NCBI RefSeq assembly: GCF_000419765.1
Contig: NZ_ATTQ01000003.1
Location: forward strand, 248,001-312,000
DNA length: 64,000 bases
Direction of reading: 5' to 3'
Origin: Rhizobium mongolense USDA 1844
GTDB taxonomy: Bacteria > Pseudomonadota > Alphaproteobacteria > Rhizobiales > Rhizobiaceae
Translations under genes and position numbers: made by a program
Shown: in pieces, positions 17,180 to 26,783 of the stretch
Layout: each line of letters begins with the position of its first letter
Position numbering within the stretch: position 1 is the stretch's first letter
The notes under the pieces: model-generated
The model's database searches: none
Told to the model about the DNA's origin: nothing
The model's input: only the letters and a program-made list of their open reading frames with translations

Positions 17180-18712
17180 CTATTCGATGTCAAAAGAAAC
17201 GCCCTGTGCCAGGGGCAGCGACTTCGAATAGTTGATCGTGTTCGTCGTACGGCGCATGTAGGCTCTCCAGGCGTCGGAGCCGGATTCACGGCCGCCTCCC
17301 GTTTCCTTTTCGCCACCGAACGCACCGCCGATCTCTGCACCCGACGTGCCGATGTTCACGTTGGCGATACCACAATCGGAGCCATCGGCAGCTACGAATC
17401 GCTCGGCTTCCCTCATGTCCAGGGTGAAGATCGAGGAAGACAAGCCCGCACCCACCGCATTGTGATCGGCGATGACCGCATCGAAATCGCTGTATCTCAT
17501 GACGTACAGAATAGGTGCGAAGGTCTCTTCCAGAACCGGGCCTTCATGCTTGGGCATTTCAACGAGCGCCGGCTTGACGTAGAATGCCAGATCGTGACCG
17601 ACATCCACACGTTGCCCACCCAAAACGGTGCCTCCGTGCTCCTTGGCTTCAACAAGTGCCTTCTGCATGTTTTCAAAAGCGATTTTGTCGATCAGCGGTC
17701 CGACCAACGCCGTCGACTGCAGCGGATCCCCAACAGAGACGCTCTCATAGGCCTTTTTCAGGCGCGGTACGAGCTGATCATAGATGCTTTCATGGACGAA
17801 CAGGCGACGCAATGTCGTGCACCGCTGGCCAGCCGTGCCCATCGCGCCAAAGGCGATGGCTCGAAGCGCCATGTCGAGATCAGCTGACGGGCATACGATG
17901 CCGCCGTTGTTGCCGCCAAGTTCCAAGATGGCGCGAGCGAAACGCTTGGCCAGCCGCGGGCCGACGTCGCGGCCCATGCGAGTGGAACCCGTCGCTGACA
18001 CGAGCGGAACCTTCGGATGATCAACGAGCACTTCACCGATCGCTCGATTGCCGATCAGAACCTGCGAGAGGCCTTCGGGAGCCTCGCCATAACGCTTGAG
18101 GGCGCGTTCGAGAATCGCCTGCGACGCCAATGCCGTAAGCAGCGACTTCTCCGATGGTTTCCACACGATGCTGTTGCCGCAGACCAAAGCCAATGCTGCG
18201 TTCCAGGCCCAAACGGCGACCGGGAAATTGAAAGCGGAAATGATGCCGATGACACCGAGGGGATGCCAGGTTTCCATCATACGGTGGCCCGGGCGCTCGG
18301 TCGCAATTGTGAGACCGTAAAGCTGGCGGGAAAGGCCGACAGCGAAATCGCAGATGTCGATCATTTCCTGCACTTCGCCCAATCCCTCGGAAGGAATTTT
18401 GCCTGCTTCGATCGAAACGAGGCGGCCCAGATCCGTTTTGGCGGCGCGTAGTTCCTCGCCGAGGAGACGAACAAGTTCGCCACGCTTCGGAGCCGGCACG
18501 AGGCGCCACGTCAGGAAGGCTTCGTGAGCCTGTTCGATCACCTCGGTCGCCTCTGCCGAACTCATCGCTTTCAGCTTGCCCGTTTGTTGGCCGGTAATCG
18601 GAGAGAAGGCAACGATGTCGCCTTCGCTGTAACGTGATCTTGCCACGCCGAGGCGGTCGAGTATCGCGGCGGCTTCTTCAGTAACGGAAACAGTCTTTAC
18701 GGAAACGTTCAT
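17180..18712 (-). CDS. amaB: L-piperidine-6-carboxylate / aminoadipate-semialdehyde dehydrogenase
   Basis: A 510-residue aldehyde dehydrogenase of the ALDH7 (antiquitin) group. The N-terminus with AAAILDRLGV and SPITGQQTGKLK, the segment VIGIISAFNFPVAVWAWN, the general-base LELGGNNGGIV, the cysteine in GTAGQRCTTLRRLFVH, and the C-terminal GGEKETGGGRESGSDAW with YMRRTTNTINYS are hallmarks of that group. It oxidises 2-aminoadipate 6-semialdehyde, in equilibrium with piperideine-6-carboxylate, to L-2-aminoadipate. It sits between HglS and the aminotransferase, as expected for lysine catabolism. Confidence 0.9.
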   Translation of the reverse strand: MNVSVKTVSVTEEAAAILDRLGVARSRYSEGDIVAFSPITGQQTGKLKAMSSAEATEVIEQAHEAFLTWRLVPAPKRGELVRLLGEELRAAKTDLGRLVSIEAGKIPSEGLGEVQEMIDICDFAVGLSRQLYGLTIATERPGHRMMETWHPLGVIGIISAFNFPVAVWAWNAALALVCGNSIVWKPSEKSLLTALASQAILERALKRYGEAPEGLSQVLIGNRAIGEVLVDHPKVPLVSATGSTRMGRDVGPRLAKRFARAILELGGNNGGIVCPSADLDMALRAIAFGAMGTAGQRCTTLRRLFVHESIYDQLVPRLKKAYESVSVGDPLQSTALVGPLIDKIAFENMQKALVEAKEHGGTVLGGQRVDVGHDLAFYVKPALVEMPKHEGPVLEETFAPILYVMRYSDFDAVIADHNAVGAGLSSSIFTLDMREAERFVAADGSDCGIANVNIGTSGAEIGGAFGGEKETGGGRESGSDAWRAYMRRTTNTINYSKSLPLAQGVSFDIE

Positions 18713-18758
18713 TTTGGGACTCCAGGTCGGCTTCTGGTTGCGCGATTTCTGTGACGGG

Positions 18759-20153
18759 TCACTCGGCGGCCGGACGAATTTTCAGTTGCGAGATGCAGGC
18801 ATCCAGTGAAGCTTTCTCAATTCCCGCATAATGATCAAATTCGTTCAGCACTTGCGCACCGAGGTCTGCTTCGAAGCGCTTTTGATTTGGACTCGCCACG
18901 AATTCCTGCTGAGCGCCGTCGCCAAGATTCGACTGGAAAATGCCGGCTGCGCTGACGGGAAGGAAATCCTCGTAGACGATGGGATCAAACTGGATCAGGC
19001 CGTCTGCAATGAGGGATTCTATGCTTGCACCCGGCAGCACAAGGCCTTTCATCGCTTTTTCCGTAAGCGAGTAACTGAAATACCCTAGCCCATCGGCGCG
19101 GATGGCCGCCCAGTTGTCGGGGAACGCATGAAAAGCTTGCGCAAGCGCCGCTTCGTAGGCCTTGGCATTCGAGCCATCCGCAGCCGGACGCACAACCTTG
19201 CGGGACTGGTCGAGAAGCTTGTCGTAAAGACCCCTGCCTTTTGGGGTAAGGGCAATGCCCCGCTGTTCGATCTCGCCGAAGCGCGCCGTATGGGAGCCGG
19301 CTTTCCACCCTCCCCGACCGTCCTCAAATGACACCTTTTCTTCAAGTGCCTTAAAAGAGGTCTGGCGAAGCAGGACCGGGCAGTCGCGCGTCGGCGGTCC
19401 TTCAACGACCGCTTTCGGGGAAATCCCGTATTCGGGCATGAGCGCCTGCACTTGGTCGATATCAAGCGTGCGAGGCGTGAGGTGGTTGATGTGTGGTCCC
19501 TTGAACGAAACGACATCGGCAATCAGGCGATGGGCATCGTGCAGACGATGATACATGTCGGCATCGACTATAGCTTTGTCATGCCAGCGGAATGTCTCCA
19601 ACACTTCCGCAACGAAACGATCCGCATCCTCTTTGCACAGCCCACCTTCTACTTCCGCCTTTTTGGTCAGCTCGACTGCGCCCATGGTGAAAATCTGCCG
19701 CTTGGCGAGAATGTCGGCCACTTCTTTGCGCAAGGCCTCGTCCGCGATAAGGTCGAGGCGAAGCAAAGACGAAAAGACCCGAAAAGGGTTGCGCTTAAGC
19801 GCTTCCTCGCCGACCGGTCGAAACGCAGTTGAATGGACGGGCACGCCTGCCGTGGATAGATCGTAGTAGCCAACCGGATACATACCCATGACCGCAAAGA
19901 CGCGCCGCATCATCGCAAGCTCGTCCGCCGTTCCCAAGCGGATTGCGCCGTGACGCTCCTCAGATATTCGATCAAGATTGTCTGTCGCTTCAAGGCGAGC
20001 TCTAAGTTCGGGCTTGGCGGCAAGTGCTTCCTTGTTAACCCGGGCCACAAGATCCATCAGAGTTCCGTAAGCAGGGACCTCCGTGCGATACATGGCCGAC
20101 ATCGCTCCAGAAAACGCGGCGCGGATGTCGCTCGACGTGACATGCTTCGACAT
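18759..20153 (-). CDS. hglS: 2-oxoadipate dioxygenase/decarboxylase HglS (DUF1338)
   Basis: A 464-residue DUF1338/YdcJ protein. The segment RISEERHGAIRLG contains His68 and Arg72, which by spacing correspond to the metal-ligand histidine and substrate arginine that I recall as His70 and Arg74 in Pseudomonas putida HglS. GPHINHLTPRTLDIDQVQ contains a further candidate metal histidine. HglS is a non-haem iron(II) enzyme that converts 2-oxoadipate to D-2-hydroxyglutarate and CO2. It is the first gene of the operon and is divergent from a LysR-type regulator. The downstream genes supply its substrate and consume its product. Confidence 0.92.
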   Translation of the reverse strand: MSKHVTSSDIRAAFSGAMSAMYRTEVPAYGTLMDLVARVNKEALAAKPELRARLEATDNLDRISEERHGAIRLGTADELAMMRRVFAVMGMYPVGYYDLSTAGVPVHSTAFRPVGEEALKRNPFRVFSSLLRLDLIADEALRKEVADILAKRQIFTMGAVELTKKAEVEGGLCKEDADRFVAEVLETFRWHDKAIVDADMYHRLHDAHRLIADVVSFKGPHINHLTPRTLDIDQVQALMPEYGISPKAVVEGPPTRDCPVLLRQTSFKALEEKVSFEDGRGGWKAGSHTARFGEIEQRGIALTPKGRGLYDKLLDQSRKVVRPAADGSNAKAYEAALAQAFHAFPDNWAAIRADGLGYFSYSLTEKAMKGLVLPGASIESLIADGLIQFDPIVYEDFLPVSAAGIFQSNLGDGAQQEFVASPNQKRFEADLGAQVLNEFDHYAGIEKASLDACISQLKIRPAAE

Positions 20154-20266
20154 TGTTTTAGACCTTTGAAGAGTTTGTGACTTGATGCTGGAAATGCAAT
20201 ATACTCTTCTATGGAATCCACGTGTTGTGACTTGTGCGGCTAACTTTATGCGAAAATGGAATAGGT
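20154..20266. promoter_or_regulatory. Divergent promoter region, hglS operon and LysR-type regulator
   Basis: 113 bases separate the start of hglS (minus) from the regulator (plus). This geometry is the classical LysR-type one, in which the regulator binds the shared intergenic region. Promoters for both directions and the regulator site must lie here. I see AT-rich stretches (GCAATATACTCTTCTATGG) but no confident palindrome. Confidence 0.45.
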
Positions 20267-21160
20267 ATGCGCCGAAGCCTAGTGCCAGACATTGTGACCC
20301 TTCAAGCGTTTGAATGTGCGGCCCGCCACGCGAATTTTTCTCGCGCAGCAGAAGAGCTAAACCTGACCCAGAGCGCGATTAGCCGCCAGATTGCAGATCT
20401 GGAGCGACAGACTGGCCTCAAGCTTTTCGAGCGCATTCGTCAACGTGTAATCCTTTCTGAGGCCGGACAAAGGCTACTGCCGGAGGTTAAGGATCTTCTT
20501 GCACGATCGGAACGGCTTATGATCGATGCCGCCGCAGCAGGTCGGACGCGCGCATCGCTAAAGATAGCGACACTTCCAACCTTCGGCGCGAAATGGCTCG
20601 TCCCCCGCCTTGGACGTTTCCTCGCGACGCACCAAGATGTTGCGCTAACGATAGAATCTCGTTCGAAGCCCTTCAGCTTCATGGAGGATAGTTTCGATCT
20701 CGCCATCCACTACGGACAACCTATATGGGCAGGTGGCACCCCGACGTTCCTCTGCCATGAGACCGTTATGCCGATAGCAAGTCCAGCACTCGCCAAACGG
20801 GCTAGGCAAGAGGCAGCATGCGATCTCTCTACCATTCCGTTGCTACACCTTACGACGCGGCCAAAGCTGTGGTCGGACTGGTTTCGACTACAAGGTTCGA
20901 TAGTAGACAATGCATATGTCGGGCTCCGATTTGACCAGTTTTCGATGATGGTGGCAGCAGCGATAGCCGGGCTCGGTGCGGCGCTTCTGCCAACTTATCT
21001 GATAGAGGAGGAGCTAAAGACCGGCATGCTTCTACCCCTGACGTCCAGCACGATGAGAACCGAAAACGCGTATTACGTCGTCCGCCCTGAGGAAAAACAG
21101 AGCCTTCCCATCGCCGATGAGTTTCAGGAGTGGCTACGCTCTGAAGTACAAGAGGATTAA
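20267..21160 (+). CDS. LysR-family transcriptional regulator (GcvA-like)
   Basis: A 297-residue LysR regulator. The N-terminal helix-turn-helix (ECAARHANFSRAAEELNLTQ, SAISRQIADLERQTGLKLFER) is followed by a substrate-binding domain of the GcvA branch (LKIATLPTFGAKWLVPRLGRF). I chose ATG 20267 rather than the upstream GTG at 20234 because the family begins directly with MRRSLVPD and an AATAGG site precedes it. Divergence from hglS makes it the probable regulator of the lysine catabolic operon; the inducer would be a pathway intermediate. Confidence 0.88.
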   Translation: MRRSLVPDIVTLQAFECAARHANFSRAAEELNLTQSAISRQIADLERQTGLKLFERIRQRVILSEAGQRLLPEVKDLLARSERLMIDAAAAGRTRASLKIATLPTFGAKWLVPRLGRFLATHQDVALTIESRSKPFSFMEDSFDLAIHYGQPIWAGGTPTFLCHETVMPIASPALAKRARQEAACDLSTIPLLHLTTRPKLWSDWFRLQGSIVDNAYVGLRFDQFSMMVAAAIAGLGAALLPTYLIEEELKTGMLLPLTSSTMRTENAYYVVRPEEKQSLPIADEFQEWLRSEVQED

Positions 21161-21847
21161 ATGCGTGCGGACGCGGATCGACACGGTTCGTCGATAAGGT
21201 CGTTCCGATCCTTGCATCACGCCAGGCAATCTGCACGCCCCGATCCTGAAAGGCGGCGGCTGCGGACTTGGTAAGCTGCCCCGATTGAGGTCCTCTGGTA
21301 GCCGGGTTGGAGCCATGCTCCGGCGGGCCATCGATTTCAACGGACCAGGGATAATAGAGTCGCGGTTTTTCGTACCTGCGAACCGGCCCGATCTGGTCTT
21401 GCCGTGCTGCGAAACTTGCAACCGGGCGGGCTTTGCAACCGAGCGCAGAGTTAGCCAGGTCGAGTCAACGCCGCCTTGCGAACCTAAAGTGCCTGCAGTC
21501 GACAAGGCCGAAACCCTTATGGAGATCGTTGGTCAGTTCCGATTGCCGGACCATCCCGCCCACGGCCGTGTCCGCGAGGATTATGCCGCGTAGCTGTGTG
21601 ATCGGAGCTCGGCGGATCGTCGTCCAAACGATGACCTTGCAGCGACCTCGCGATTCTAGACTTGAACGCCCGCGGCGAGGCGGCCTGACGCATCGAACTC
21701 CACTTGCACCGTGAGCGAAGGGACCACATCGCCCGGCAGCTGGAACAAGGACAGATATTTCTTGCATTGCTGATTGGTTTCTCTCAATCCGCATGACAAT
21801 CTATGTCAGATTGTGAAGAAACCCTGTCTTTCCCTGAGGTGATCTCG
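21161..21847. other. Long non-coding or degraded stretch
   Basis: 687 bases with no gene I can support. Both strands carry only short open frames with arginine/proline-rich translations typical of out-of-frame GC-rich DNA. Nothing matched a known protein end or an insertion sequence. The last 60 bases (from about 21770) are AT-richer and contain a TGAGGTGATC site before the downstream regulator, so the promoter of that gene lies here. Confidence 0.35.
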
Positions 21848-22876
21848 ATGAAGCGTCCCACGATTGCGGACGTCGCAGAAGCGGCTGGCGTGAGCGTTGC
21901 AACAGTCGATCGCGTGTTAAATGCCCGACTCCCCGTGCGCGAAGAAACATCAAAACGGGTGTTCTCTGCTGCCGAGCGGGTCGGATTTCACGGCGCAAAT
22001 ATAATTCGGCAGCGAATGCTGGCAGATTTGCCTTCCTACAATCTGGGCGTTGTTCTGCGCAAAGAACGCCACGCGTTCTATCAGGCATTTGCAGAAGAAT
22101 TGCAGGCCGCCGCACGTGCGGTCAAGGACCGGCGTCTTCAAGTGCATGTGCAGTTTGCAAAGTCCGGCGAGCCCGGTGAGATTTCAGAGCTGCTGCTCGG
22201 CATGAAGGGAAAGGTACAGGCAGTCGGTGCTATCGGACCAGACCATCATGACGTCACATCGGCGGTGAGCGCGCTCAAATCCAAGGGTATTCCCACCTTC
22301 TCGCTGCTTTCCGACTTTGCCCAGGGCGTGCGGGAGGCATATCTCGGCACGAACAACATGAAAGTGGGGCGTACCGCCGCATGGCTCTTGTCCAAGCTGT
22401 CGCATTCGCCCGGAAAACTGCTCCTGCTTCTAGGTGGTCACCGATTTCACGGGCATTCGCTACGCGAGACTGGGTTTCGCAGTTATATGCGGGAATACGC
22501 TCCGGAGTTCGAGGTGCTGGATGCGCTTATCAACCTTGAAACCCGGCGCTTGACGTATGAACTGCTGATGGACGCCGTTTCTCGCCACGATGACCTGGTG
22601 GGTGTTTACTGCATCGGAGGCGGGATGGAAGGCGCAATCGAAGCCTTGCAGGAAACGAACAAAGGCGAAAAGATCGGCTGCCTCGTCAATGAACTGACGC
22701 CGGAATCACGACAGGCGCTGCTTGAACGGCGCATCACCGGCGTATTTCAGACGCCCCTGCGTGAATTATGCGCTGACCTCATCGCCACCATGGTTCATAC
22801 GATCGAACACGGCATGGCAGAAACGCCGGGACAACGCTTCCTCCCTGCACAGCTGTGGGTGCCTGAGAGTCTGTGA
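21848..22876 (+). CDS. LacI-family transcriptional regulator
   Basis: A 342-residue LacI/GalR regulator. The N-terminal DNA-binding domain reads PTIADVAEAAGVSVATVDRV, then a hinge, then a periplasmic-binding-protein-like effector domain (GVVLRKERHAFYQAFAEEL, GGGMEGAIEALQETN). ATG 21848 is the family-consistent start. An in-frame ATG at 21803 would add 15 residues without family support. It is immediately upstream of, and in the same direction as, the sugar/cyclitol ABC operon, and a perfect 16-base palindrome with a central CG lies between them. It is thus the likely repressor of that operon. Confidence 0.9.
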   Translation: MKRPTIADVAEAAGVSVATVDRVLNARLPVREETSKRVFSAAERVGFHGANIIRQRMLADLPSYNLGVVLRKERHAFYQAFAEELQAAARAVKDRRLQVHVQFAKSGEPGEISELLLGMKGKVQAVGAIGPDHHDVTSAVSALKSKGIPTFSLLSDFAQGVREAYLGTNNMKVGRTAAWLLSKLSHSPGKLLLLLGGHRFHGHSLRETGFRSYMREYAPEFEVLDALINLETRRLTYELLMDAVSRHDDLVGVYCIGGGMEGAIEALQETNKGEKIGCLVNELTPESRQALLERRITGVFQTPLRELCADLIATMVHTIEHGMAETPGQRFLPAQLWVPESL

Positions 22877-22914
22877 TGGTTTGATGGATTCTATCATACA
22901 TAGCTGCATTGTTT

Positions 22915-22930
22915 CTATCAGCGCTGATAG
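22915..22930. promoter_or_regulatory. LacI-type operator palindrome
   Basis: CTATCAGCGCTGATAG is a perfect 16-base inverted repeat with a CG at its centre, the hallmark of LacI/GalR operators. It lies 38 bases after the lacI-family gene and 205 bases before the first binding-protein gene. A weaker related element, CTATCATACATAG, is at 22891-22903. The site is seen directly in the sequence; binding by the adjacent regulator is inference. Confidence 0.7.
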
Positions 22931-23135
22931 CCGGTAGCCGTCAAGCGACGTTGACGAAGGCCCTCCACTAGGAAATTGTCCTGCCGGGTGGTGGAGACAG
23001 GAGGCTGCCCCACCGGGATAACTAAAATCCTGACCAACCGATGATGGAGATCATTGATCTTCGTCAGCGAATTCTTGTTGCCAAATGACTGACCTGGGGC
23101 TTTTGGCCCCGCGATAACCTCTGGAGGAGAATGAA

Positions 23136-24071
23136 ATGAAACTGATTATTGCAGCTTTCGCCAGCATGTTGGCGACGACCGCCTCGGCCGAGACGATCGG
23201 CGTCTCGATGGCGCTCTTCGACGACAATTTTCTCACGGTTCTTCGAAACGGCATGACCGACTACGCCAAGACCCAGGACGGCGTTACACTTCAGATCGAG
23301 GATGCGCAAAACGACGTTGGCAAGCAGCTCAGCCAGGTCCAGAACTTTGTCGCCTCCGGCGTCGACGCCATTATCGTCAATCCAGTTGATACGGATGCGA
23401 CCGTTGCGCTCTCGCAGGCTGCCGATGCGGCAGGTATTCCTTTGATTTATGTCAACCGCCAGCCAGTCAACGTGGACCAGCTTCCCGAAAAGCAGGCCTT
23501 CGTGGCTTCCGACGAAAAAGAGTCCGGTACGCTCGAAACCAAGGAAGTTTGCCGCCTTCTGAAGGAGGCTGGGAAGACCGAGGCGAAAGCCGTCGTCATG
23601 ATGGGCGAGCTCTCCAACCAGGCCGCCCGCATGCGCACGCAGGACATCAAGGACGTGATTGCGACACCCGAGTGCAGTTTCATCAAGATCGTCGAGGAGC
23701 AGACCGCCAACTGGTCGCGCACACAGGGCGCCGACCTGATGACCAACTGGCTATCTGCCGGCGTGGAGTTTGACGCTGTCATTGCCAACAACGATGAGAT
23801 GGCAATTGGCGCGATCCAGTCGCTGAAAGCTGCCGGAAAAGACATGAAAGACGTGATTGTCTCCGGCGTGGACGCCACTCAAGACGCGCTTGCTGCCATG
23901 GCTGCTGGCGACCTGGATGTCTCCGTCTTCCAGAATGCTGCCGGGCAGGGGAAAGGCGCTGTAGATGCGGCGCTGAAGGTTGCGCGCGGCGAGACGGTCG
24001 AGAAGAAAGGCTATGTGCCGTTCGAACTCGTTACGCCGGCAAATCTCAAAGACTACCAGGCCAAGAACTAA
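23136..24071 (+). CDS. Sugar/cyclitol ABC transporter substrate-binding protein 1
   Basis: A 311-residue ribose/inositol-binding family protein with a clean signal peptide (MKLIIAAFASMLATTASA). The mature chain has SMALFDDNFLTVLRNGM, QVQNFVASGVDAIIVNPVD and ANNDEMAIGAIQSLKAAG in family order. EEQTANWSRTQ resembles rhizopine- and inositol-binding members. CTGGAGGAG provides a strong ribosome-binding site. It is the first gene after the LacI-type operator. A close paralogue is encoded 2.7 kb downstream in the same operon. Confidence 0.9.
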   Translation: MKLIIAAFASMLATTASAETIGVSMALFDDNFLTVLRNGMTDYAKTQDGVTLQIEDAQNDVGKQLSQVQNFVASGVDAIIVNPVDTDATVALSQAADAAGIPLIYVNRQPVNVDQLPEKQAFVASDEKESGTLETKEVCRLLKEAGKTEAKAVVMMGELSNQAARMRTQDIKDVIATPECSFIKIVEEQTANWSRTQGADLMTNWLSAGVEFDAVIANNDEMAIGAIQSLKAAGKDMKDVIVSGVDATQDALAAMAAGDLDVSVFQNAAGQGKGAVDAALKVARGETVEKKGYVPFELVTPANLKDYQAKN

Positions 24072-24086
24072 AACAGATCGTAGCGT

Positions 24087-24115
24087 CGAAGGAGGCGGAT
24101 ATGCCGCCTCTTTCG
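24087..24115 (+). terminator. Hairpin after first binding-protein gene
   Basis: A stem with arms CGAAGGAGGCGG and CCGCCTCTTTCG (one G-T pair) closes a five-base loop. It lies 15 bases after the stop codon and within 30 bases of the next gene. In binding-protein-dependent operons such hairpins stabilise the first message or attenuate read-through. There is no long T tract, so full termination is unlikely. Confidence 0.6.
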
Positions 24116-24140
24116 ATTTCCGAGCGATGGAGGATAAGCC

Positions 24141-25679
24141 ATGGTAAGTCCCACCACAGCGGCAGCTATCAAGCGCGTACTCGAGGCCACGGAAGCCGAC
24201 GGCCTGCTTGCAATCGAGGGTATTCGCAAAGAGTTCCCGGGCGTTTTGGCGCTCGACAACGTACAGCTTCGCGTCAGACCCGGAACTGTCCACGCATTGA
24301 TGGGCGAAAACGGTGCTGGCAAGTCGACGCTCATGAAAATCATCGCCGGGATATACCAGCCAGACGCTGGTGAAATACGTCTTCGCGGTGTCCCGACAGT
24401 GCTGAAGTCACCGCTTGACGCGCTGGAGCAAGGGATCGCGATGATCCACCAGGAGCTCCAGTTGATGAACTGGATGACAGTGGCGGAGAACATCTGGATC
24501 AGACGCGAGCCCAAGAACCGCCTTGGACTCATCAACCATTCCAAGATGGTGACGATGACGGAGGAGCTTTTTGCTCGCCTGAACATCGTACTCGATCCAC
24601 GAGCTCAAGTGTCCGAATTGACAGTAGCTCAAAAACAGATGGTCGAGATTGCGCGCGCAGTCAGCTACGAATCCTCTGTCCTCATCATGGACGAGCCGAC
24701 ATCGGCGCTGACAGATCGTGAAGTTGAGCATCTTTTTACGATCATACGTGACCTCCGCTCGCGCGGCATAGGCATCGTCTACATTACCCATAAAATGAAT
24801 GAACTCTTTGAGATCGCCGACGAATTTACCGTATTTCGCGACGGGAAATATGTCGGGACACATTCCTCAAAGGATGTCACGCGCGACGATATCATCCGCA
24901 TGATGGTCGGGCGCGAGATCACCAACATGTTTCCCAAGATCGACTGCCCGATCGGCGATGTCGCTCTTGAGGTTCGGAATTTGACGATTCCCGGCGTCTT
25001 CCATGGCATATCGTTTTCGGTCCGGCGAGGGGAGATCCTCGGCCTTGCGGGTCTCGTGGGCTCAAAGCGCTCGAACGTCGCTGAAGCGCTGTTTGGTGTT
25101 CAACCGGCAGCGTCAGGCGAGATCGTGATCGATGGCACGCCGGTCAAGATCGACAGTCCGAGCGCGGCCATGGCCCATGGCATGGCCTTTCTGACCGAGG
25201 ATCGAAAGGAAACGGGCTGCTTCCTGATACTGAATTGCCTTGAAAACATTCAATCCGCGCTGATCACGCGGTCGCACGTCAAAGCCGGCTTCGTCGATCA
25301 AGCTACGGTGACACGACTCTCGGAGGAAATGGCCGCCAAGCTTCGCGTCAAGACGCCGAACCTCCAGGAGACCGTCGAGAATCTCTCGGGCGGAAACCAG
25401 CAGAAGCTCCTGATCGCACGCTGGCTTCTGACCAAACCGCGGATTCTGATCCTCGACGAGCCAACTCGCGGCATCGATGTCGGCGCCAAAGCGGAGATTC
25501 ATCGCCTGATAACGGCCCTTGCCGCCGAAGGTGTGGCGGTCCTGATGATCTCATCTGAATTGCCGGAGGTCCTCGGGATGAGCGACCGGATCATGGTCAT
25601 GCATGAAGGGCACGTTTCGGGCTTTCTTGATCGCGCCGAGGCAACTCAAGTGAAGATAATGAACCTCGCAGCACGCTAG
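24141..25679 (+). CDS. Sugar ABC transporter ATP-binding protein (two ATPase domains)
   Basis: A 512-residue RbsA/MglA-type tandem ATPase. The first domain has Walker [10 protein letters not shown], signature [14 protein letters not shown] and Walker [12 protein letters not shown]. The second domain has the usual degenerate P-loop (GLVGSKRSN) with signature [15 protein letters not shown] and Walker [14 protein letters not shown]. It energises import together with the permease encoded 24 bases downstream. Confidence 0.92.
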   Translation: MVSPTTAAAIKRVLEATEADGLLAIEGIRKEFPGVLALDNVQLRVRPGTVHALMGENGAGKSTLMKIIAGIYQPDAGEIRLRGVPTVLKSPLDALEQGIAMIHQELQLMNWMTVAENIWIRREPKNRLGLINHSKMVTMTEELFARLNIVLDPRAQVSELTVAQKQMVEIARAVSYESSVLIMDEPTSALTDREVEHLFTIIRDLRSRGIGIVYITHKMNELFEIADEFTVFRDGKYVGTHSSKDVTRDDIIRMMVGREITNMFPKIDCPIGDVALEVRNLTIPGVFHGISFSVRRGEILGLAGLVGSKRSNVAEALFGVQPAASGEIVIDGTPVKIDSPSAAMAHGMAFLTEDRKETGCFLILNCLENIQSALITRSHVKAGFVDQATVTRLSEEMAAKLRVKTPNLQETVENLSGGNQQKLLIARWLLTKPRILILDEPTRGIDVGAKAEIHRLITALAAEGVAVLMISSELPEVLGMSDRIMVMHEGHVSGFLDRAEATQVKIMNLAAR

Positions 25680-25703
25680 TGTTCATTACGGGAGGAAGAT
25701 CTT

Positions 25704-26725
25704 ATGACGAACGCGACATCACAATCGGCATTGCCGGCCACGCAACCCCGGCGACGCGTGCCGGCGGAACTGAGCATCCTGCTGATTCTTGTCGGCATCT
25801 CGCTGACATTCGAGATTCTGGGCTGGATCCTGCAGGGCCAGAGCTTTCTTGCCAACACTCAACGCCTCTCGATTATGATCCTCCAGGTATCGGTCGTGGG
25901 CATTATCGCGATCGGCGTGACCCAGGTCATTATCTCTGGCGGGATCGACCTGAGTTCCGGCTCGATCGTCGGTGCGACTGCCATGATATCCATGAGCCTG
26001 GCACAGGTCGGCACGTATGATCGAGCAGTCTACCCCCACTTGACCGATCTGCCGGTAATCCTGCCGGTTGCGGTGGGCTTGGTCGTCGGTCTGCTCTGTG
26101 GCGTGATCAACGGCCTTTTGATAGCGTACACGAAAATCCCCCCCTTCATCGCCACACTCGGTATGATGGTCACGGCTCGAGGCTTTGCCAAGTGGTACAC
26201 GAAGGGGCAGCCGATCAGCTTTCCCACCGACAGTTTCGCTGCACTCGGAAAAGGTTTGGCCCCCATCTTCGTCTTCCTTGCGGTCGCAGCGATCCTGCAC
26301 ATCGTTCTGCGCTATACTCGCTACGGCAAGTTCACCTATGCCGTCGGCGCCAATCCCCACGCGGCGCGGGTGTCGGGTATCAACGTCGACGTCACACCGT
26401 CAAGATTTATGCCGTAGCCGGCTTGTTGTCTGGCCTTGCTGGTATTGTCGTCGCTGCCCGAGGTCTGACCGCGCAGGCCGGCATGGGCTCTATGTACGAG
26501 CTTGATGCGATTGCAATGGCTGTCATTGGCGGCGTTTCGCTCTCCGGCGGCCGCGGATCGGTCATTGGCACGATGATCGGAATGGTCATTTTCGGCGTGA
26601 TTATCTCCGGTTTCACCTTCCTGCGGCTGGACGCTTATTACCAGGAAATGCTGAAGGGCGCGATCATTGTGGCGGCTGTCGTCGCCGACGTCTATCGCCA
26701 ACGCAAGCGTATCAAGAAGAGCTGA
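25704..26725 (+). pseudogene. Sugar ABC transporter permease interrupted by a one-base frameshift
   Basis: An RbsC-type permease in two frames. The first (from ATG 25704) has the N-terminal helices and GIDLSSGSIVGATAMI, and ends at 26417 in a false tail after GINVDV. The second resumes exactly where the family continues (HTVKIYAVAGLLSGLAGIVV, MYELDAIAMAVIGGVSLSGG) to the stop at 26725. Inserting one C between 26390 and 26391 restores GINVDRHTVKIY, so a single base appears to be missing. Both halves are otherwise well conserved. Either the importer was recently inactivated or the base is a sequencing error; read-level data would decide. Confidence 0.85.
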
Positions 26726-26730
26726 CGGAT

Positions 26731-26748
26731 GGGCGGCCCCTGCCGCCC
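26731..26748 (+). terminator. Hairpin after permease gene
   Basis: GGGCGGC and GCCGCCC form a seven-base perfect stem with a four-base loop, five bases after the permease stop and 35 bases before the second binding-protein gene. No T tract follows, so it is more likely an mRNA processing or stability element than a full terminator. Confidence 0.5.
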
Positions 26749-26783
26749 TCTGTCTTCGACAGGCGAAGATAGGACGACCCGAA

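Noticed and set aside
21161-21847. Insertion sequence or transposase remnant in the long gap
   Set aside because: No transposase motif, terminal inverted repeats or target duplications could be found by eye.
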